Positions 1 through 9,190 of a DNA stretch of 64,000 bases are shown here, piece by piece. Position numbers and translations under genes: made by a program. Numbering within the stretch: the first letter of the stretch is position 1; every line of letters starts with the position of its first letter. Under the pieces are notes generated by a model. The model was not told where the DNA came from and did no database searches. It saw only the letters and a program-made list of their open reading frames with translations. The stretch comes from an uncultured Verrucomicrobiota bacterium (GTDB lineage Bacteria > Verrucomicrobiota > Kiritimatiellia > CAIVKH01). The DNA lies in NCBI GenBank assembly GCA_937872895.1, contig CALMUP010000035.1, positions 85,781 to 149,780 on the forward strand. Direction: 5' to 3'.

Positions 1-1102
1 GCCGATCAATCGCGGCCAGTTCCTGTTGCTGGGCCGTGCGCCGCTTTTCCCATGACGCCTGTTGCTTCTGGTATTCCTTTTCCTCGCCTTGAAAGTATTT
101 GTCGAGGGCCCGGGTCTGCGCCTCTTTGGATTTGTACTGCTTTTTGATGTTTCGCTTGATCGCGTTCAGTTCTTGTTGACGCTGCAGGTTGATCGCCTTG
201 GCCTTGTTGGTTTCCCGGATGATCTCACCAGCGTTGCCGCCGGACGCCATGACCTGGCGCTGCACCTCGCGAACATCGATTTGATCAAAGGTCGTGCGCA
301 AGGGCGGCTGACCAATATCGCGGCTCTCCACGTAATCGCGTTCTTTCTGCAAATTGTTCAATCGGGCTTCGTGATCGCGGGCATAACGGGGTGAAGAACT
401 CGGCGCACTGCTTTTCCCACCACTCCCACCACCGCCGCCCCCTCCGCCTCCACCGCCCATTCTTGCGAAGAATGCCTTACGTTGCTCCTCGGTGAGGCGG
501 CGGTCGGTGCGCGGACTGTAGCCGTCGCTGAGTCGGGCGGCGTTCATGAGCAAAAGATCCCCATGCATTCGAATACAAATCGCCGGTGATGTAATGGGTA
601 TTGGCGGCGGCGCGAAGCGCATGGGGATTGTAGTGTCCGCATTGGACAAAGGGAAAAGGCCTTTGATGTTCGGGTCATTGGTGACCGCGCAATTCATCAG
701 TTTCAACGGTCGGATGCGGTCGTCGCCCAGCAGGGCGCAATCGGTGGAGCGCCATACCGGTGAGATGAAGCGGTATCGGCCACCTTCAATGGATTTCTTG
801 CCCAGATCGGACCAACGGATTTGCGCCCAGATTCCGTTCGGGCGTTTTTCCAAAGCGACAATCCAACCGGCGGCAACACTTGGCTTGTCCACGTCCAGCG
901 ACTGGTGATCAAAGTCAATGAGCACACCCGGCCAATTGGGTTGTTTGCTGTACTCTTCGAAGCTGCGCACGATGGAGCCAAGCGCCTCGTCATCGAGGAC
1001 CTGCAGCAAGCCGGTCGGCTTATGCGGCCATTCACCGGGAACGGCGATGTGAAACCAACCGTCCTCCGGCAAGGTGAATCCATGACAATACGATGCGCTC
1101 AT
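1..1102 (-). CDS. Mu gpI-like prohead protease with C-terminal scaffold region (partial, runs off window)
   Basis: The reading frame is open from an ATG at 1102 to the window edge, about 367 codons, so the C-terminus is missing. Residues 1-155 resemble the Mu-like prophage I protease family: a LIDFDHQSLD stretch near residue 61, AAGWI near 77, GIWAQIRWSDLGKKSIEGG near 90-108, then RYRFISPVW and KLMNCAVTNDPNIKG. In Mu this protein processes the prohead and its C-terminal part serves as scaffold. After the protease, residues 202-214 carry LTEEQRKAFFARM followed by about ten glycines, then a charged, Gln/Lys/Glu-rich probable coiled coil of the kind expected for a scaffold. The ATG overlaps the stop of the upstream gene (ATGA), so translation is probably coupled. 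The same QRKAxFAK motif occurs five times in that upstream gene. Protease assignment is by family resemblance; the scaffold role is inference. Confidence 0.8.
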   Translation of the reverse strand, partial: MSASYCHGFTLPEDGWFHIAVPGEWPHKPTGLLQVLDDEALGSIVRSFEEYSKQPNWPGVLIDFDHQSLDVDKPSVAAGWIVALEKRPNGIWAQIRWSDLGKKSIEGGRYRFISPVWRSTDCALLGDDRIRPLKLMNCAVTNDPNIKGLFPLSNADTTIPMRFAPPPIPITSPAICIRMHGDLLLMNAARLSDGYSPRTDRRLTEEQRKAFFARMGGGGGGGGGGGSGGKSSAPSSSPRYARDHEARLNNLQKERDYVESRDIGQPPLRTTFDQIDVREVQRQVMASGGNAGEIIRETNKAKAINLQRQQELNAIKRNIKKQYKSKEAQTRALDKYFQGEEKEYQKQQASWEKRRTAQQQELAAIDR

Positions 1103-4100
1103 TTCCGGTCCGTCTGCTGAATAGGTGATGGTTTCGCGCCGGGTTTATTGGGTAGTTGTGGTTGGGCTCCCTTACGCCACTGTCCAATGTCGATGTAGCC
1201 TTGTTCACCCGGTTTCGGACCGTAAAACACCGGACCACCCGGATAGGCTTCGCGTGGCGCATAGCCGCCGCTGGGTGTGCGCGGTGCTTGGGCGGGATAA
1301 CTTCCTGCTCGACTCGGCGAAATACCACCGCCACTTACCGAGCGCTTGATCAACGTGGGCAAGGACGATGCAGAACCGCTTTTCACATAGCTGGCGGGAT
1401 AAGCGGAAAATTCAGCAGGACGTTCGTTCCAGAACCGCACCCCCTGAAAACCATCTTTGCCGAATGTGCTGTGGGCAACCCAACCTGGCATCAATCCGGC
1501 GGCCTGAAGTATCTTGAGCCCTTCGGAATAGAAAGAAGACTCCAACGCGCTGCGTTTGGTTTCATAGTTCTTGCTGCTGGTGTTCCCTGAGACGGCGGGC
1601 GCAATCATCTTGTACAGTTGATCGACTGCTTTGGGGTCGGCAAAAAATGCCGATGGATTTTCCCGAAACGGTCGCAACAACACATCCATTTGATAGGCAA
1701 TACCGCCTTGTTCGTTGGGAAACATGGATTTGAAACTCTCAAAGAGTTGATCAAACCGTGATAAGTTCATCGTGCGCGACGGTCTTTCTGAACCCGGCAA
1801 CCCGACGCCTTGATCAATGCGGATCATGTCGGTACGCGTGTACAGCGGCAGAGTTGATGTTGAGATCGGCGCACGTGAAACCGTGGATGGTCCAGGTCTC
1901 GACTTTGCGAAAACGCCTCGCCCGCCGGGACCACTTGACTTGGCGAACATTGCTTTGCGTTGCTCGTCGGACATCGGACCGGCATTACTGATGAGGAAGT
2001 GGCTATTGGCAACCCTGACGGCATTTGAAACCAGCCGAAGACCGGGCGGCAGAAAGGCGGGCGGGATCGGACGGTTTTCCGGATTGGTATCGGGATAATG
2101 TTGGGCGATGTAATCGGCGATCTCCTGTTCCGAAACCGGCGGTAGCCCTTGTTTCGCCCGACGCGGGTTTTCCACGATTCGGATGTAGTCAAGATAATCA
2201 TCCGGCGTCTGAACCTTGATTCCACCGGTCTCACGATAGGGTCCCAGATCGGCGATGCCTACCGTGGACGGGTTCAGCGATGTTGATGTACTTCCTGTTT
2301 TCGGGTTGTACGTCATGGGGGCTGGATTTCGCTTCGATGGACCCAATGTAGCTGGCCGCACACGTGATCCAGGCTTGAACGAACCGCCGCCCGTCCCTCC
2401 CATCTTGGCAAACATCGCCTTACGTTGCTCGTCGGACATGGGACCGGCGTTGCAGAGTACTACCGATTCGTTCACCGCCGCACGGATGAGTTGCAGTGCG
2501 GAACGGTTTCCGATACCGCTTTCGCCAATGACATCAGAGATCGAGCGCCACGGATCCTTAACCATACGCGGCGAAATCGCATCGAGATCCGCCCGCCGGG
2601 CATAGTCGAGCAGTTGCGCCCGCCGACTGCCGGATTCCCTGGCCGCTTCGGATCGGAAAATATCACCGGTGCGTGAGGGCGGAATGGTATCGACGCGCGG
2701 TGCGACCTTGTCCAGCCAACGCGTTGCTTCGACATCGGTCGGTGGATAGCCTCGTGCCCGGGTTACCCGTTCGGCGATTTTATCGTAGGTGCGGTAGATA
2801 TCATCGCCCACGGAGCTTCCAGCCGGTTCCAACAGCGGCTTGAACCGTTCGGCATCCCGGCTCATTTGTTCGAGCACCTTGTTGAAATGCTTCTGCGCGG
2901 ACATATGCTGGGTCAACGCCTTCTGGGTGCGAGCGTTCTTTACACCGGCGGCGAATAGGCCGAGCGCGGCCACGCCGAGGGCCGCATCGACCCATTTGTT
3001 GTCGGTGTTCATCCGGGCCAACGAGATGCCGTCCAAACCTTCTTCGATTGCCGATGAGACGAATAGATCAAATGGGGTCAGATCGCTATGAATGCCGATC
3101 TGAGCATCACGCACTGCTCGATCATTGCCTTCTGGCGTCACATACATGACCGGGTTTCTGGCCGGACCGCGTTTGCCGCCTCGTGCCCCGCCGGTGTAAC
3201 CGCGGGCGGCTCCGCCTCCACCGCCCAGTTTCGCCATCACGGCCTTGCGTTGGTCATCGGGCATTTCTGACACGGACCGACCGCTATTCGAGATCAATCG
3301 GCCATACTCGTCGAGCCCCACCTGTTGCTCGTAGGATTTGGCATCCCGCCATTCAGGACTTTGAGGCGTCAACTGGCTACTCGGGATATAGGGTCGACCG
3401 GCTTGCACCGCCTGAGCCTGCCGCGATTGTTCCTGCGTCAACAGATTCTGGTACATCGCTTGATTCGGGCCGGGAATCGACGCCAATCGTGCCAACTCCT
3501 CGACATTGGTGTTGCGTACGGGAACATATTCCACGGGCGTAATAGGCAATGACGACTGAACTGCGGGCGTCGATGGCGCGGCGACGGGTGCAAGCGCTGC
3601 CGGCGTCGCCACTGAAGGGACTGCCATAGTCGGTGCGCCTCTGGCGGACGGAGTCGCAACCGGGACGGACGCCGCGTTGGGCGATGGCGAATTATTTGCG
3701 GCGGGTGCTGGTGTTGACGGCGGAGGTGTTGCCGTAGCTGCCGGTGTAACCGGGGGCGGCACCGGCTGGACCGGAGCGCTGGCGGTATTCACCCGTGCTT
3801 GGGCCAACTTCGCCATGTTTTTGCCCCATTGTTCCAGCCAGGCTTTGTTGTCCCGTTCCATCTGTCGAATGGCATCGGGTCCGGTGTACCGTTTACTTGG
3901 TTTGGGCGGCATGGCTTTCATCATATCGTACTGCTGCTGTTTGCTGTTGCCGCCATAGGCCGCAGCCATCAGTTCAGGACTCATGGTCAGCTTGTTGCCC
4001 ATGACCTGGAAGGAATCCGAATGGGATCGCGAGGTCGAGGTCGTGCCCGAATCTGGACCTCCGGAGCTCGAAGAGCGTCCGCCGCTGCCGCCTTTCAGTT

Positions 4101-4548
4101 TGGCGAAGATGGCGCGGCGTTGAGCATCCGAGACGGAACGGTTGGTCATCACGGATTTCAACGAGGGATACTGGGCGACCAGATTACTCCATGCCTCGGG
4201 ATTGCCATCCTTCAGCGATTGCAGGGTTGCCACATCGTTGTGGGCATAACTGATATTGCCCTTGGCGAAGGCGGAGGATCCGGCGGTGTAGGTCAACCAT
4301 TCGCCTTGGGACGGGTCCGCCTTGGGTGCGAACCGGGTCGCGCCGGCGAGATCCCCGGCCTGTCCCTGTTTCACGACATGAGCACCAACACCAGACGGGG
4401 TGCCGCGGCCGGCATGGGGTCGTCCGGTGGCCCGCATCGAGGCGAAGATGGCCCGACGTTGTGCATCGGTCATCGGAGAACTGGAATTGCAAATAGGCGT
4501 GGCATGGACCACGCGGATGGAATTGGACAACAAGCGGAGAGTATTCAT
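1099..4548 (-). CDS. Large phage head-region protein with five QRKAxFAK-Gly repeats; possible head polyprotein
   Basis: This 1149-residue protein sits between portal and prohead protease, where Mu-like phages carry gp30/gp31 head-morphogenesis genes, but I recognise no MuF domain. Five copies of one motif stand out: residues 26-38 (MTDAQRRAIFASM), 139-151 (VSDAQRRAIFAKL), 429-441 (MPDDQRKAVMAKL), 704-716 (MSDEQRKAMFAKM) and 859-871 (MSDEQRKAMFAKS). Most are followed by Gly-rich sequence, and several are preceded by an L-[IV]-S-N-[AS]-like stretch. They cut the protein into blocks of roughly 113, 290, 275, 155 and 290 residues. Residues 255-335 are a Pro/Ala/Thr-rich linker; residues 518-536 are hydrophobic. 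The start ATG overlaps the portal stop and the stop overlaps the protease start. Head-assembly role rests on synteny; cleavage at the motifs is a hypothesis. Confidence 0.75.
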   Translation of the reverse strand: MNTLRLLSNSIRVVHATPICNSSSPMTDAQRRAIFASMRATGRPHAGRGTPSGVGAHVVKQGQAGDLAGATRFAPKADPSQGEWLTYTAGSSAFAKGNISYAHNDVATLQSLKDGNPEAWSNLVAQYPSLKSVMTNRSVSDAQRRAIFAKLKGGSGGRSSSSGGPDSGTTSTSRSHSDSFQVMGNKLTMSPELMAAAYGGNSKQQQYDMMKAMPPKPSKRYTGPDAIRQMERDNKAWLEQWGKNMAKLAQARVNTASAPVQPVPPPVTPAATATPPPSTPAPAANNSPSPNAASVPVATPSARGAPTMAVPSVATPAALAPVAAPSTPAVQSSLPITPVEYVPVRNTNVEELARLASIPGPNQAMYQNLLTQEQSRQAQAVQAGRPYIPSSQLTPQSPEWRDAKSYEQQVGLDEYGRLISNSGRSVSEMPDDQRKAVMAKLGGGGGAARGYTGGARGGKRGPARNPVMYVTPEGNDRAVRDAQIGIHSDLTPFDLFVSSAIEEGLDGISLARMNTDNKWVDAALGVAALGLFAAGVKNARTQKALTQHMSAQKHFNKVLEQMSRDAERFKPLLEPAGSSVGDDIYRTYDKIAERVTRARGYPPTDVEATRWLDKVAPRVDTIPPSRTGDIFRSEAARESGSRRAQLLDYARRADLDAISPRMVKDPWRSISDVIGESGIGNRSALQLIRAAVNESVVLCNAGPMSDEQRKAMFAKMGGTGGGSFKPGSRVRPATLGPSKRNPAPMTYNPKTGSTSTSLNPSTVGIADLGPYRETGGIKVQTPDDYLDYIRIVENPRRAKQGLPPVSEQEIADYIAQHYPDTNPENRPIPPAFLPPGLRLVSNAVRVANSHFLISNAGPMSDEQRKAMFAKSSGPGGRGVFAKSRPGPSTVSRAPISTSTLPLYTRTDMIRIDQGVGLPGSERPSRTMNLSRFDQLFESFKSMFPNEQGGIAYQMDVLLRPFRENPSAFFADPKAVDQLYKMIAPAVSGNTSSKNYETKRSALESSFYSEGLKILQAAGLMPGWVAHSTFGKDGFQGVRFWNERPAEFSAYPASYVKSGSASSLPTLIKRSVSGGGISPSRAGSYPAQAPRTPSGGYAPREAYPGGPVFYGPKPGEQGYIDIGQWRKGAQPQLPNKPGAKPSPIQQTDRK

Positions 4549-5855
4549 CGCATGCTCCTCAGGGGTAATGTTCGTTGACGGGCCGAAGCCAAGGAGACGA
4601 CTCCCCGATTGGTGAGTACGGGCGCGGGGGTAACCTGTGCAGGTTCACCTCCGGGCGGTGCATCCATCAACTCCAACTTCAATCCTAGTTTTTCTTCGAG
4701 CTGACCTTGTTCAATCCGATAGCCGGACCATGACAAGCCGGAAGCCGCTTCGATGATTTCTGAGAGGGTTTCCTGGGGTTGCGGCAAATCGTACTGGAAG
4801 TAAACGGCCACCGGGTAACCAGGAAAAAAGGCTTGGAGGACCGGCCGGTCGATATGCCGTTGGAACACCTCGGAGATTTTGGCCGCATCGGCACGGGCCA
4901 GTCCGATCAGAGTTTCGCTATGCGCGTTGCCGGCCAAAGTGCCGCTGCCGCTTTGGGTCAGCATGGTCAAAAGTCCGCCGGTCGCGGCCATGACAATCTG
5001 CTTGTCGGCGTAATCGATGCGCTCGAAGTACGGCATTTTCGACCGGGCGGCTAGGTCGGTGATCTTCACGTCGGCCCCGTTGGGCAAGTAGCCGCGAAGG
5101 TTGCTGGTCACATTTTCGGCAAGTGTCAGGTATTCCTGCTCTTTTTCCGGCGTGGTGCCCGGAGGGCCAATGACAAAGATGGATTGGTTCGCACCGTTTT
5201 CCAACGCGATATCCCAGTCGGCCAGAGCCAGTTGTTTCGAGAAGAAATGCCGACCGATGGATTTGAACAGAGGATCGCCAGGATGAAATATCACGAGGTC
5301 GCGTTCGTCCACCGGTTGGCCATGATGTACACCCGGTTTTGATTCGGGATTGAAATACCAACGTTTCCCCTTGGTGTCGTAAATCCAGTACCAGGGCGGG
5401 ATATGTTCCAGCCGGGCGATGAGCGGTCCGTATCCGGTACGAACTTTTTCAAGATGGGAGTGTCCAGAGAAAATCCCCAAAGCTATTTTTTCCACTGCCT
5501 CTTTCAGGTTCTCGATCCGATCATAGGCGTAACGAAGAACATCCGCCTGTTCCTGTGCCAGTACGGGATCCGCCGTCTCGACAATGCGTATTTCCCAGTC
5601 GAGGGAGTTGATATGCGACAAGCGTTTGGCCACTGCCGAGGCAACGGTTACGTCGGTTTGAACCATGTGGTGCCAGAACCACTGGAGGTCGGCCAGATCG
5701 CCCCGATTGGCCGATTCTTCCATGGCGACAATACGAGCCATCGTCAATCCTCGGAGAGGATTGTAATGGTCGCGCCAGTTAGGTTGTGGACGGTAATTGG
5801 CCATACATGGCGGCATACACGAACGGCGGGGGTGGGGCAATGAAAGCACAGGCAT
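4545..5855 (-). CDS. DUF935 (Mu gp29-like) phage portal protein
   Basis: About 436 residues resembling the DUF935/Mu gp29 portal family. Portal proteins form the dodecameric ring at the head vertex through which DNA is packaged. Supporting stretches are the N-terminal NYRPQPNWRDHYNPLRGLT, the central GRHFFSKQLALADWDIALEN and a C-terminal part with MAATGGLLTMLTQSGSG and SETLIGLARADAAKISEVFQ, as in this family. The gene lies downstream of the terminase genes and upstream of the repeat protein and protease, which is the Mu-type gene order. Start is uncertain: ATGs at 5855, 5816 and 5804 are all in frame and none has a clear ribosome site; 5804 begins closest to conserved sequence. The stop shares bases with the next ATG (ATGA). 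Confidence 0.9.
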   Translation of the reverse strand: MPVLSLPHPRRSCMPPCMANYRPQPNWRDHYNPLRGLTMARIVAMEESANRGDLADLQWFWHHMVQTDVTVASAVAKRLSHINSLDWEIRIVETADPVLAQEQADVLRYAYDRIENLKEAVEKIALGIFSGHSHLEKVRTGYGPLIARLEHIPPWYWIYDTKGKRWYFNPESKPGVHHGQPVDERDLVIFHPGDPLFKSIGRHFFSKQLALADWDIALENGANQSIFVIGPPGTTPEKEQEYLTLAENVTSNLRGYLPNGADVKITDLAARSKMPYFERIDYADKQIVMAATGGLLTMLTQSGSGTLAGNAHSETLIGLARADAAKISEVFQRHIDRPVLQAFFPGYPVAVYFQYDLPQPQETLSEIIEAASGLSWSGYRIEQGQLEEKLGLKLELMDAPPGGEPAQVTPAPVLTNRGVVSLASARQRTLPLRSMR

Positions 5856-6023
5856 AGCTGGCGACCCAAAATAATAGTATTTCGATACCGAAGATGCTGG
5901 CCGATGTGCCGGTAAGGTGATGTAATCAAGGCCATGAGGAATAGCTGCAAGCTCAAGACGCGTACTCGCGGGCAGTCACATCATCCAGCGCAGCAGCTGC
6001 AATAAAAGTCATTAGGAGTAGAA

Positions 6024-6815
6024 ATGAATAAAGAAACCAAACCCTTAAAAGTCTTTGCAATCGTCAGTATCGTAATTGCCGTACTATTTATGACTTTTGT
6101 AAAACTTACGGTAGTCAATAAAAATAATGACGAAGAAGAAGCGAGAAAAATGCTTGCTGAAATCCAAAAAGAGTTTGGGGGATTAGAGAAAGCTATAGAC
6201 AGTGGTGATTTGGAAGCAATCGCCAGCCATAAAGCATCAGATCAGCAGGTCGCACAGGGGGAATATGGCGAATATGAAAAATTCACGAAAAAGACGATCA
6301 ATTTATTCGCTGAGCTACGACAGGCATATCAATTAGAGTTAGAGGCCATTGGTTGGAGCAAGATTCTAGATCCAGAAAGATTGAGCCGAGATAATGGGCT
6401 GCATGAAAGTAAATATATAATTGTGCGTGCTAATCAAATCGTCGATAAGTATATACGAAAATCCAATGAACTTATTGATGATATTCCAAATCTTGTGGAT
6501 GAACTCAAATTGTCGGAATCGAGCAAGGCAGAATTTAAAAGTAGCTATGTTGAGGGTTTGAAGGAGAGTAAGGTAAGAATGCAGTACCAGTGGAGTCTGG
6601 AACAGCAAGTCGTCAAAGAGTTTGAGAAGATTCTACCTTTGTTTGAAGACAAAAATAGCTGGAGCGTCGAAAATGATCAGTTTCTATTTGTGCAAGACAA
6701 TGACGTGGAATTATTCAATAATGCAATGAAGACGATTAATGATTTGGTAGAAAAGCAGTTGGAGTCACAAAAACAGGGACTGCGAGAAGCCCAAGAAGCA
6801 TTGAATATAAACTAA
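6024..6815 (+). CDS. AT-rich membrane-anchored hypothetical protein (probable phage moron)
   Basis: This 263-residue protein is read against the direction of the packaging genes and sits between large terminase and portal. Its base composition is far more AT-rich than its neighbours, a sign of separate acquisition. A good ribosome site (AGGAGT) precedes the ATG by about seven bases. Residues about 9-27 form one hydrophobic helix after a short Lys-containing head, giving an N-in anchor with a large outward-facing or periplasmic domain. The rest is charged and mostly helical with likely coiled-coil stretches (residues 32-60 and 210-260). No domain is recognised. Independent single genes with this placement in prophages are often lysogenic-conversion or superinfection-exclusion genes; that role is a guess from context. 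Confidence 0.7.
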   Translation: MNKETKPLKVFAIVSIVIAVLFMTFVKLTVVNKNNDEEEARKMLAEIQKEFGGLEKAIDSGDLEAIASHKASDQQVAQGEYGEYEKFTKKTINLFAELRQAYQLELEAIGWSKILDPERLSRDNGLHESKYIIVRANQIVDKYIRKSNELIDDIPNLVDELKLSESSKAEFKSSYVEGLKESKVRMQYQWSLEQQVVKEFEKILPLFEDKNSWSVENDQFLFVQDNDVELFNNAMKTINDLVEKQLESQKQGLREAQEALNIN

Positions 6816-6826
6816 GCCGTCATCGT

Positions 6827-8089
6827 TTAATAATTGATCCGTCTAGCTCTTGAAATTAGCAGCGGACTGTGTCGTCGCGCCTGAAAAATTCTTGCCGCGC
6901 CCGCCAGTTTGAACTGAAACCGCTCTGAGTTGGCTAGGGCCAAAGCGATGACGCAGTCGTCATGGTAGCCACTTGGTGCGTTGTAGGTGATCGAGCCGTT
7001 CGGTGTGATCTCGTACTCGTACCGCTTGAGTTCGTCGGTCACAACGGACCAGGTGGCGGGCCAGCCGATCTGCCGCTGTTCGATGGCGACGATGAGTCGC
7101 TGGATCAACTGGGCCTTGCTCAGGTTGGTCAGCTTGACCGGCTGGATCCGGGGCAGGACGTGTCGGAGGTCGTCGTATACCGGATCCCCGATGCCGGTGG
7201 CGTCCATGACAAGCAGCCCGTTGTGCTTGCGACAGAAGCTGACGATCCGCTCCTTCTGGATCGGCCAATCGAGATGATTGAATCGTTCTATGTCGAGGCA
7301 CTGGCCGGTTTTCCGGTCCATGGCGATCAGCACCGTGTGGTCGGTGTGCTTGGCCAAATCGCAACCGATGGCCACATCGTCGGTACGAGTAGCCGGGCCG
7401 GCCAGCAGGCAGGCATCGACGTTGCGGAACACCCCGGCGCTGTCCTCGAGGAACTCGGCCATGTACTCCTGCCGGAACACGTCCGCCGGCAACGACCGCC
7501 GCGCTTCCTCCCACTCCTTGACCGGAAAGTACGGGTTGGTGTTGCTCGCGAAGTGGAACGAGGCGTAGTCGGTTTCATTCGGATCATTCCCCCGCGTGTG
7601 CAGGTCGTAGAACCAGCCGCGGCCGTTCGGGGTGGAAATAAGCGTCGCCCAGCCCATCGTTTGGGCCAGGGTCGGGCGGATGGTGTAGTGCCACACGTCG
7701 GCCGGAATCCGCGCAGCCTCGTCGACCACGATGCCTTTGAAGCCTAGACCAAGGATCGACTCAGGGTTATCGGCGGACAGGAATAGAATGCGGGATGTGC
7801 CCACCGCGCCGTCCAGCTCGGCCCGGATAGGATTGCGGCCGGTGATGCGGACGAAATCCCCGGCAATGTCCCGAAGGGCCTCGACGCCGCGTTCAGCAAT
7901 GAAGTAGGTCGGCGCGATCCAGGCGTAGTCGCCCGCCGCCTCCCCGCCGGCGCGGTCTAGGATTTCGGCGGCAAGGCAGAGCGTCTTTCCCCACCGGCGT
8001 CCGCAACAGACGATTCGGAAACGTCGATCACGGGAGAGGTGGATGCATTGCTGGCCTTCATGCGGATCATATCGGGAAGCGAGAGCCAC
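6827..8089 (-). CDS. Phage terminase large subunit
   Basis: This 420-residue protein is the motor ATPase and nuclease that packages phage DNA into proheads. Walker A is CCGRRWGKT near residues 28-36; Walker B is GIVVDEA near 118-124, followed by a coupling-type motif LISTPNGRGW. The nuclease half has Asp-containing strands (GCDLAKHTDHT, LVMDATGIGDPVYDDL) and a C-terminal GYHDDCVIALALA, as expected of the RNase H-like terminase nuclease. A strong ribosome site (GGAGG) six bases upstream of a GTG fixes the start at 8089, so the gene overlaps the end of the small-subunit gene by about 130 bases in another frame. The downstream portal gene is separated only by the inserted plus-strand gene. Confidence 0.93.
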   Translation of the reverse strand: MALASRYDPHEGQQCIHLSRDRRFRIVCCGRRWGKTLCLAAEILDRAGGEAAGDYAWIAPTYFIAERGVEALRDIAGDFVRITGRNPIRAELDGAVGTSRILFLSADNPESILGLGFKGIVVDEAARIPADVWHYTIRPTLAQTMGWATLISTPNGRGWFYDLHTRGNDPNETDYASFHFASNTNPYFPVKEWEEARRSLPADVFRQEYMAEFLEDSAGVFRNVDACLLAGPATRTDDVAIGCDLAKHTDHTVLIAMDRKTGQCLDIERFNHLDWPIQKERIVSFCRKHNGLLVMDATGIGDPVYDDLRHVLPRIQPVKLTNLSKAQLIQRLIVAIEQRQIGWPATWSVVTDELKRYEYEITPNGSITYNAPSGYHDDCVIALALANSERFQFKLAGAARIFQARRHSPLLISRARRINY

Positions 8090-8382
8090 GAAAAACCTCC
8101 TTCCTCACTCAACCGGACTTTCACGTCCTGGGGCAGTAGCGGCATGATGATGGTTTTGAAAAATCTGACGGGGTCGGCATAAAAATGCTCTTGCAAGGCA
8201 TTGGCGAGGTACACCTGATTTCTCTCCTTGGCCATGATGGAATCAAGCGTTCTGAGAGCTAATGCACGGCCACCCAACGTGCCTTTGGGGCGGCAGGCAG
8301 GCGGAGCGCCACCGGGCACCCAGCGGCCTTTATCGTCGCGGATAATATCGCGTTGTTCTTCGGTAATAACGGGATCTGGCAT
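7957..8382 (-). CDS. Putative terminase small subunit / DUF5681-like DNA-packaging protein
   Basis: This 141-residue protein lies immediately upstream of the large terminase and overlaps it, the usual place for the small subunit. Its N-terminus (EEQRDIIRDDKGRWVPGGAP) resembles the short Gly/Pro-rich start of phage DUF5681 proteins. It continues as a helical domain with AKERNQVYLANALQEHFYADP and MPLLPQDVKVRLSEEGG. The last 40 or so residues are encoded in the overlap with the terminase gene and may be poorly conserved. A role in recognising packaging DNA is inferred from position; the family match is only by eye. Confidence 0.6.
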   Translation of the reverse strand: MPDPVITEEQRDIIRDDKGRWVPGGAPPACRPKGTLGGRALALRTLDSIMAKERNQVYLANALQEHFYADPVRFFKTIIMPLLPQDVKVRLSEEGGFSWLSLPDMIRMKASNASTSPVIDVSESSVADAGGERRSALPPKS

Positions 8383-8514
8383 GGAACACGGCTATCACTG
8401 ATTTGATCGAAGGACAACAAAAGCACGGGGGCATCTTCAGAGATGCTTACTGGGGAAAGGTGAATGCCCCGGCAGAGGGAAACGGGTTTCAGGGGTTTCC
8501 CTGGTTGCGCGATC

Positions 8515-9190
8515 AGGCGTGAATCGGTTCTTGGTAAACCGGAACGCGGATGAGGGCCCGCAATCCCGGACCGGTCTAGACCTGGTCGGCCAAGAACCGA
8601 ATGACGCCAAGCGCAGCGGACGGAGCGCCAACAGTCTGTTTAGCGGATTGGCCGGGAAGCAATCAGCAAACAGTCTGGCTGGCGCGGGGGCAAGGCCGAG
8701 GGGAGTTCGTGCGGGACCGCGTCACGCCGAAACCCCGAAGGCCGCGAGCGACCGGAGGATATGACCGTGCCGAGTGCGCAAGCCGGTCATGATGCCGGGA
8801 GGCTTGCCATAGCCCAAAGGCTGGGCGGTTATGGCATGGGGTTTGGCCAAGGCGGCGCATCGGGCACGAAACCCGCAGGGCGGTGACCAATACCCCGCCA
8901 TAAAAAATATGGCTCTCAAGACAGATTTGCGGGGTGTTGCCAATGTTGTCACCGTCGAAAGTTTCCCCCGAAAGAACCCCCAGGACTGGTACATTTTTCG
9001 GAAGGGGGATTTGCGGGGGTCTGGGGGTGGCTCGGGGGAAACGCGATTTCGTGCCGCGCCACCGCGGTCGAGTGTCCAGCGAGACCAGTTAGGACTGGCG
9101 GCCCAGCCGGTCCGTGGAGCGAAACTTCCGCCCCAGCGGAACGAGCGACGTTTCCGCAGCCATCGGGCCGCCAACCTAGGGCGAGACCAT
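8515..9190. ncRNA. Candidate large structured RNA upstream of the terminase genes
   Basis: No convincing reading frame fills this GC-rich stretch, but it holds many exact, often nested complementary segments. Examples: 8524-8534 with 8590-8600 (11 bp); 8625-8630 with 8680-8685, enclosing 8646-8650 with 8660-8664; 8761-8767 with 8784-8790; 8805-8811 with 8830-8836; 8881-8887 with 8948-8954, enclosing 8892-8898 with 8929-8935 and a CATA/TATG hairpin; 8961-8970 with 9033-9042 (10 bp), enclosing 8976-8983 with 9021-9028. Such nesting is typical of a folded RNA. Large ornate RNAs (GOLLD, ROOL) are known from phages and prophages, sometimes near packaging genes, which is the parallel I have in mind; I did not match their consensus. 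Strand is undecided. Confidence 0.45.

Noticed and set aside
8722..9174. A 150-codon minus-strand frame in the gap before terminase
   Set aside because: No ribosome site, no family likeness, and the sequence is better explained by nested helices.
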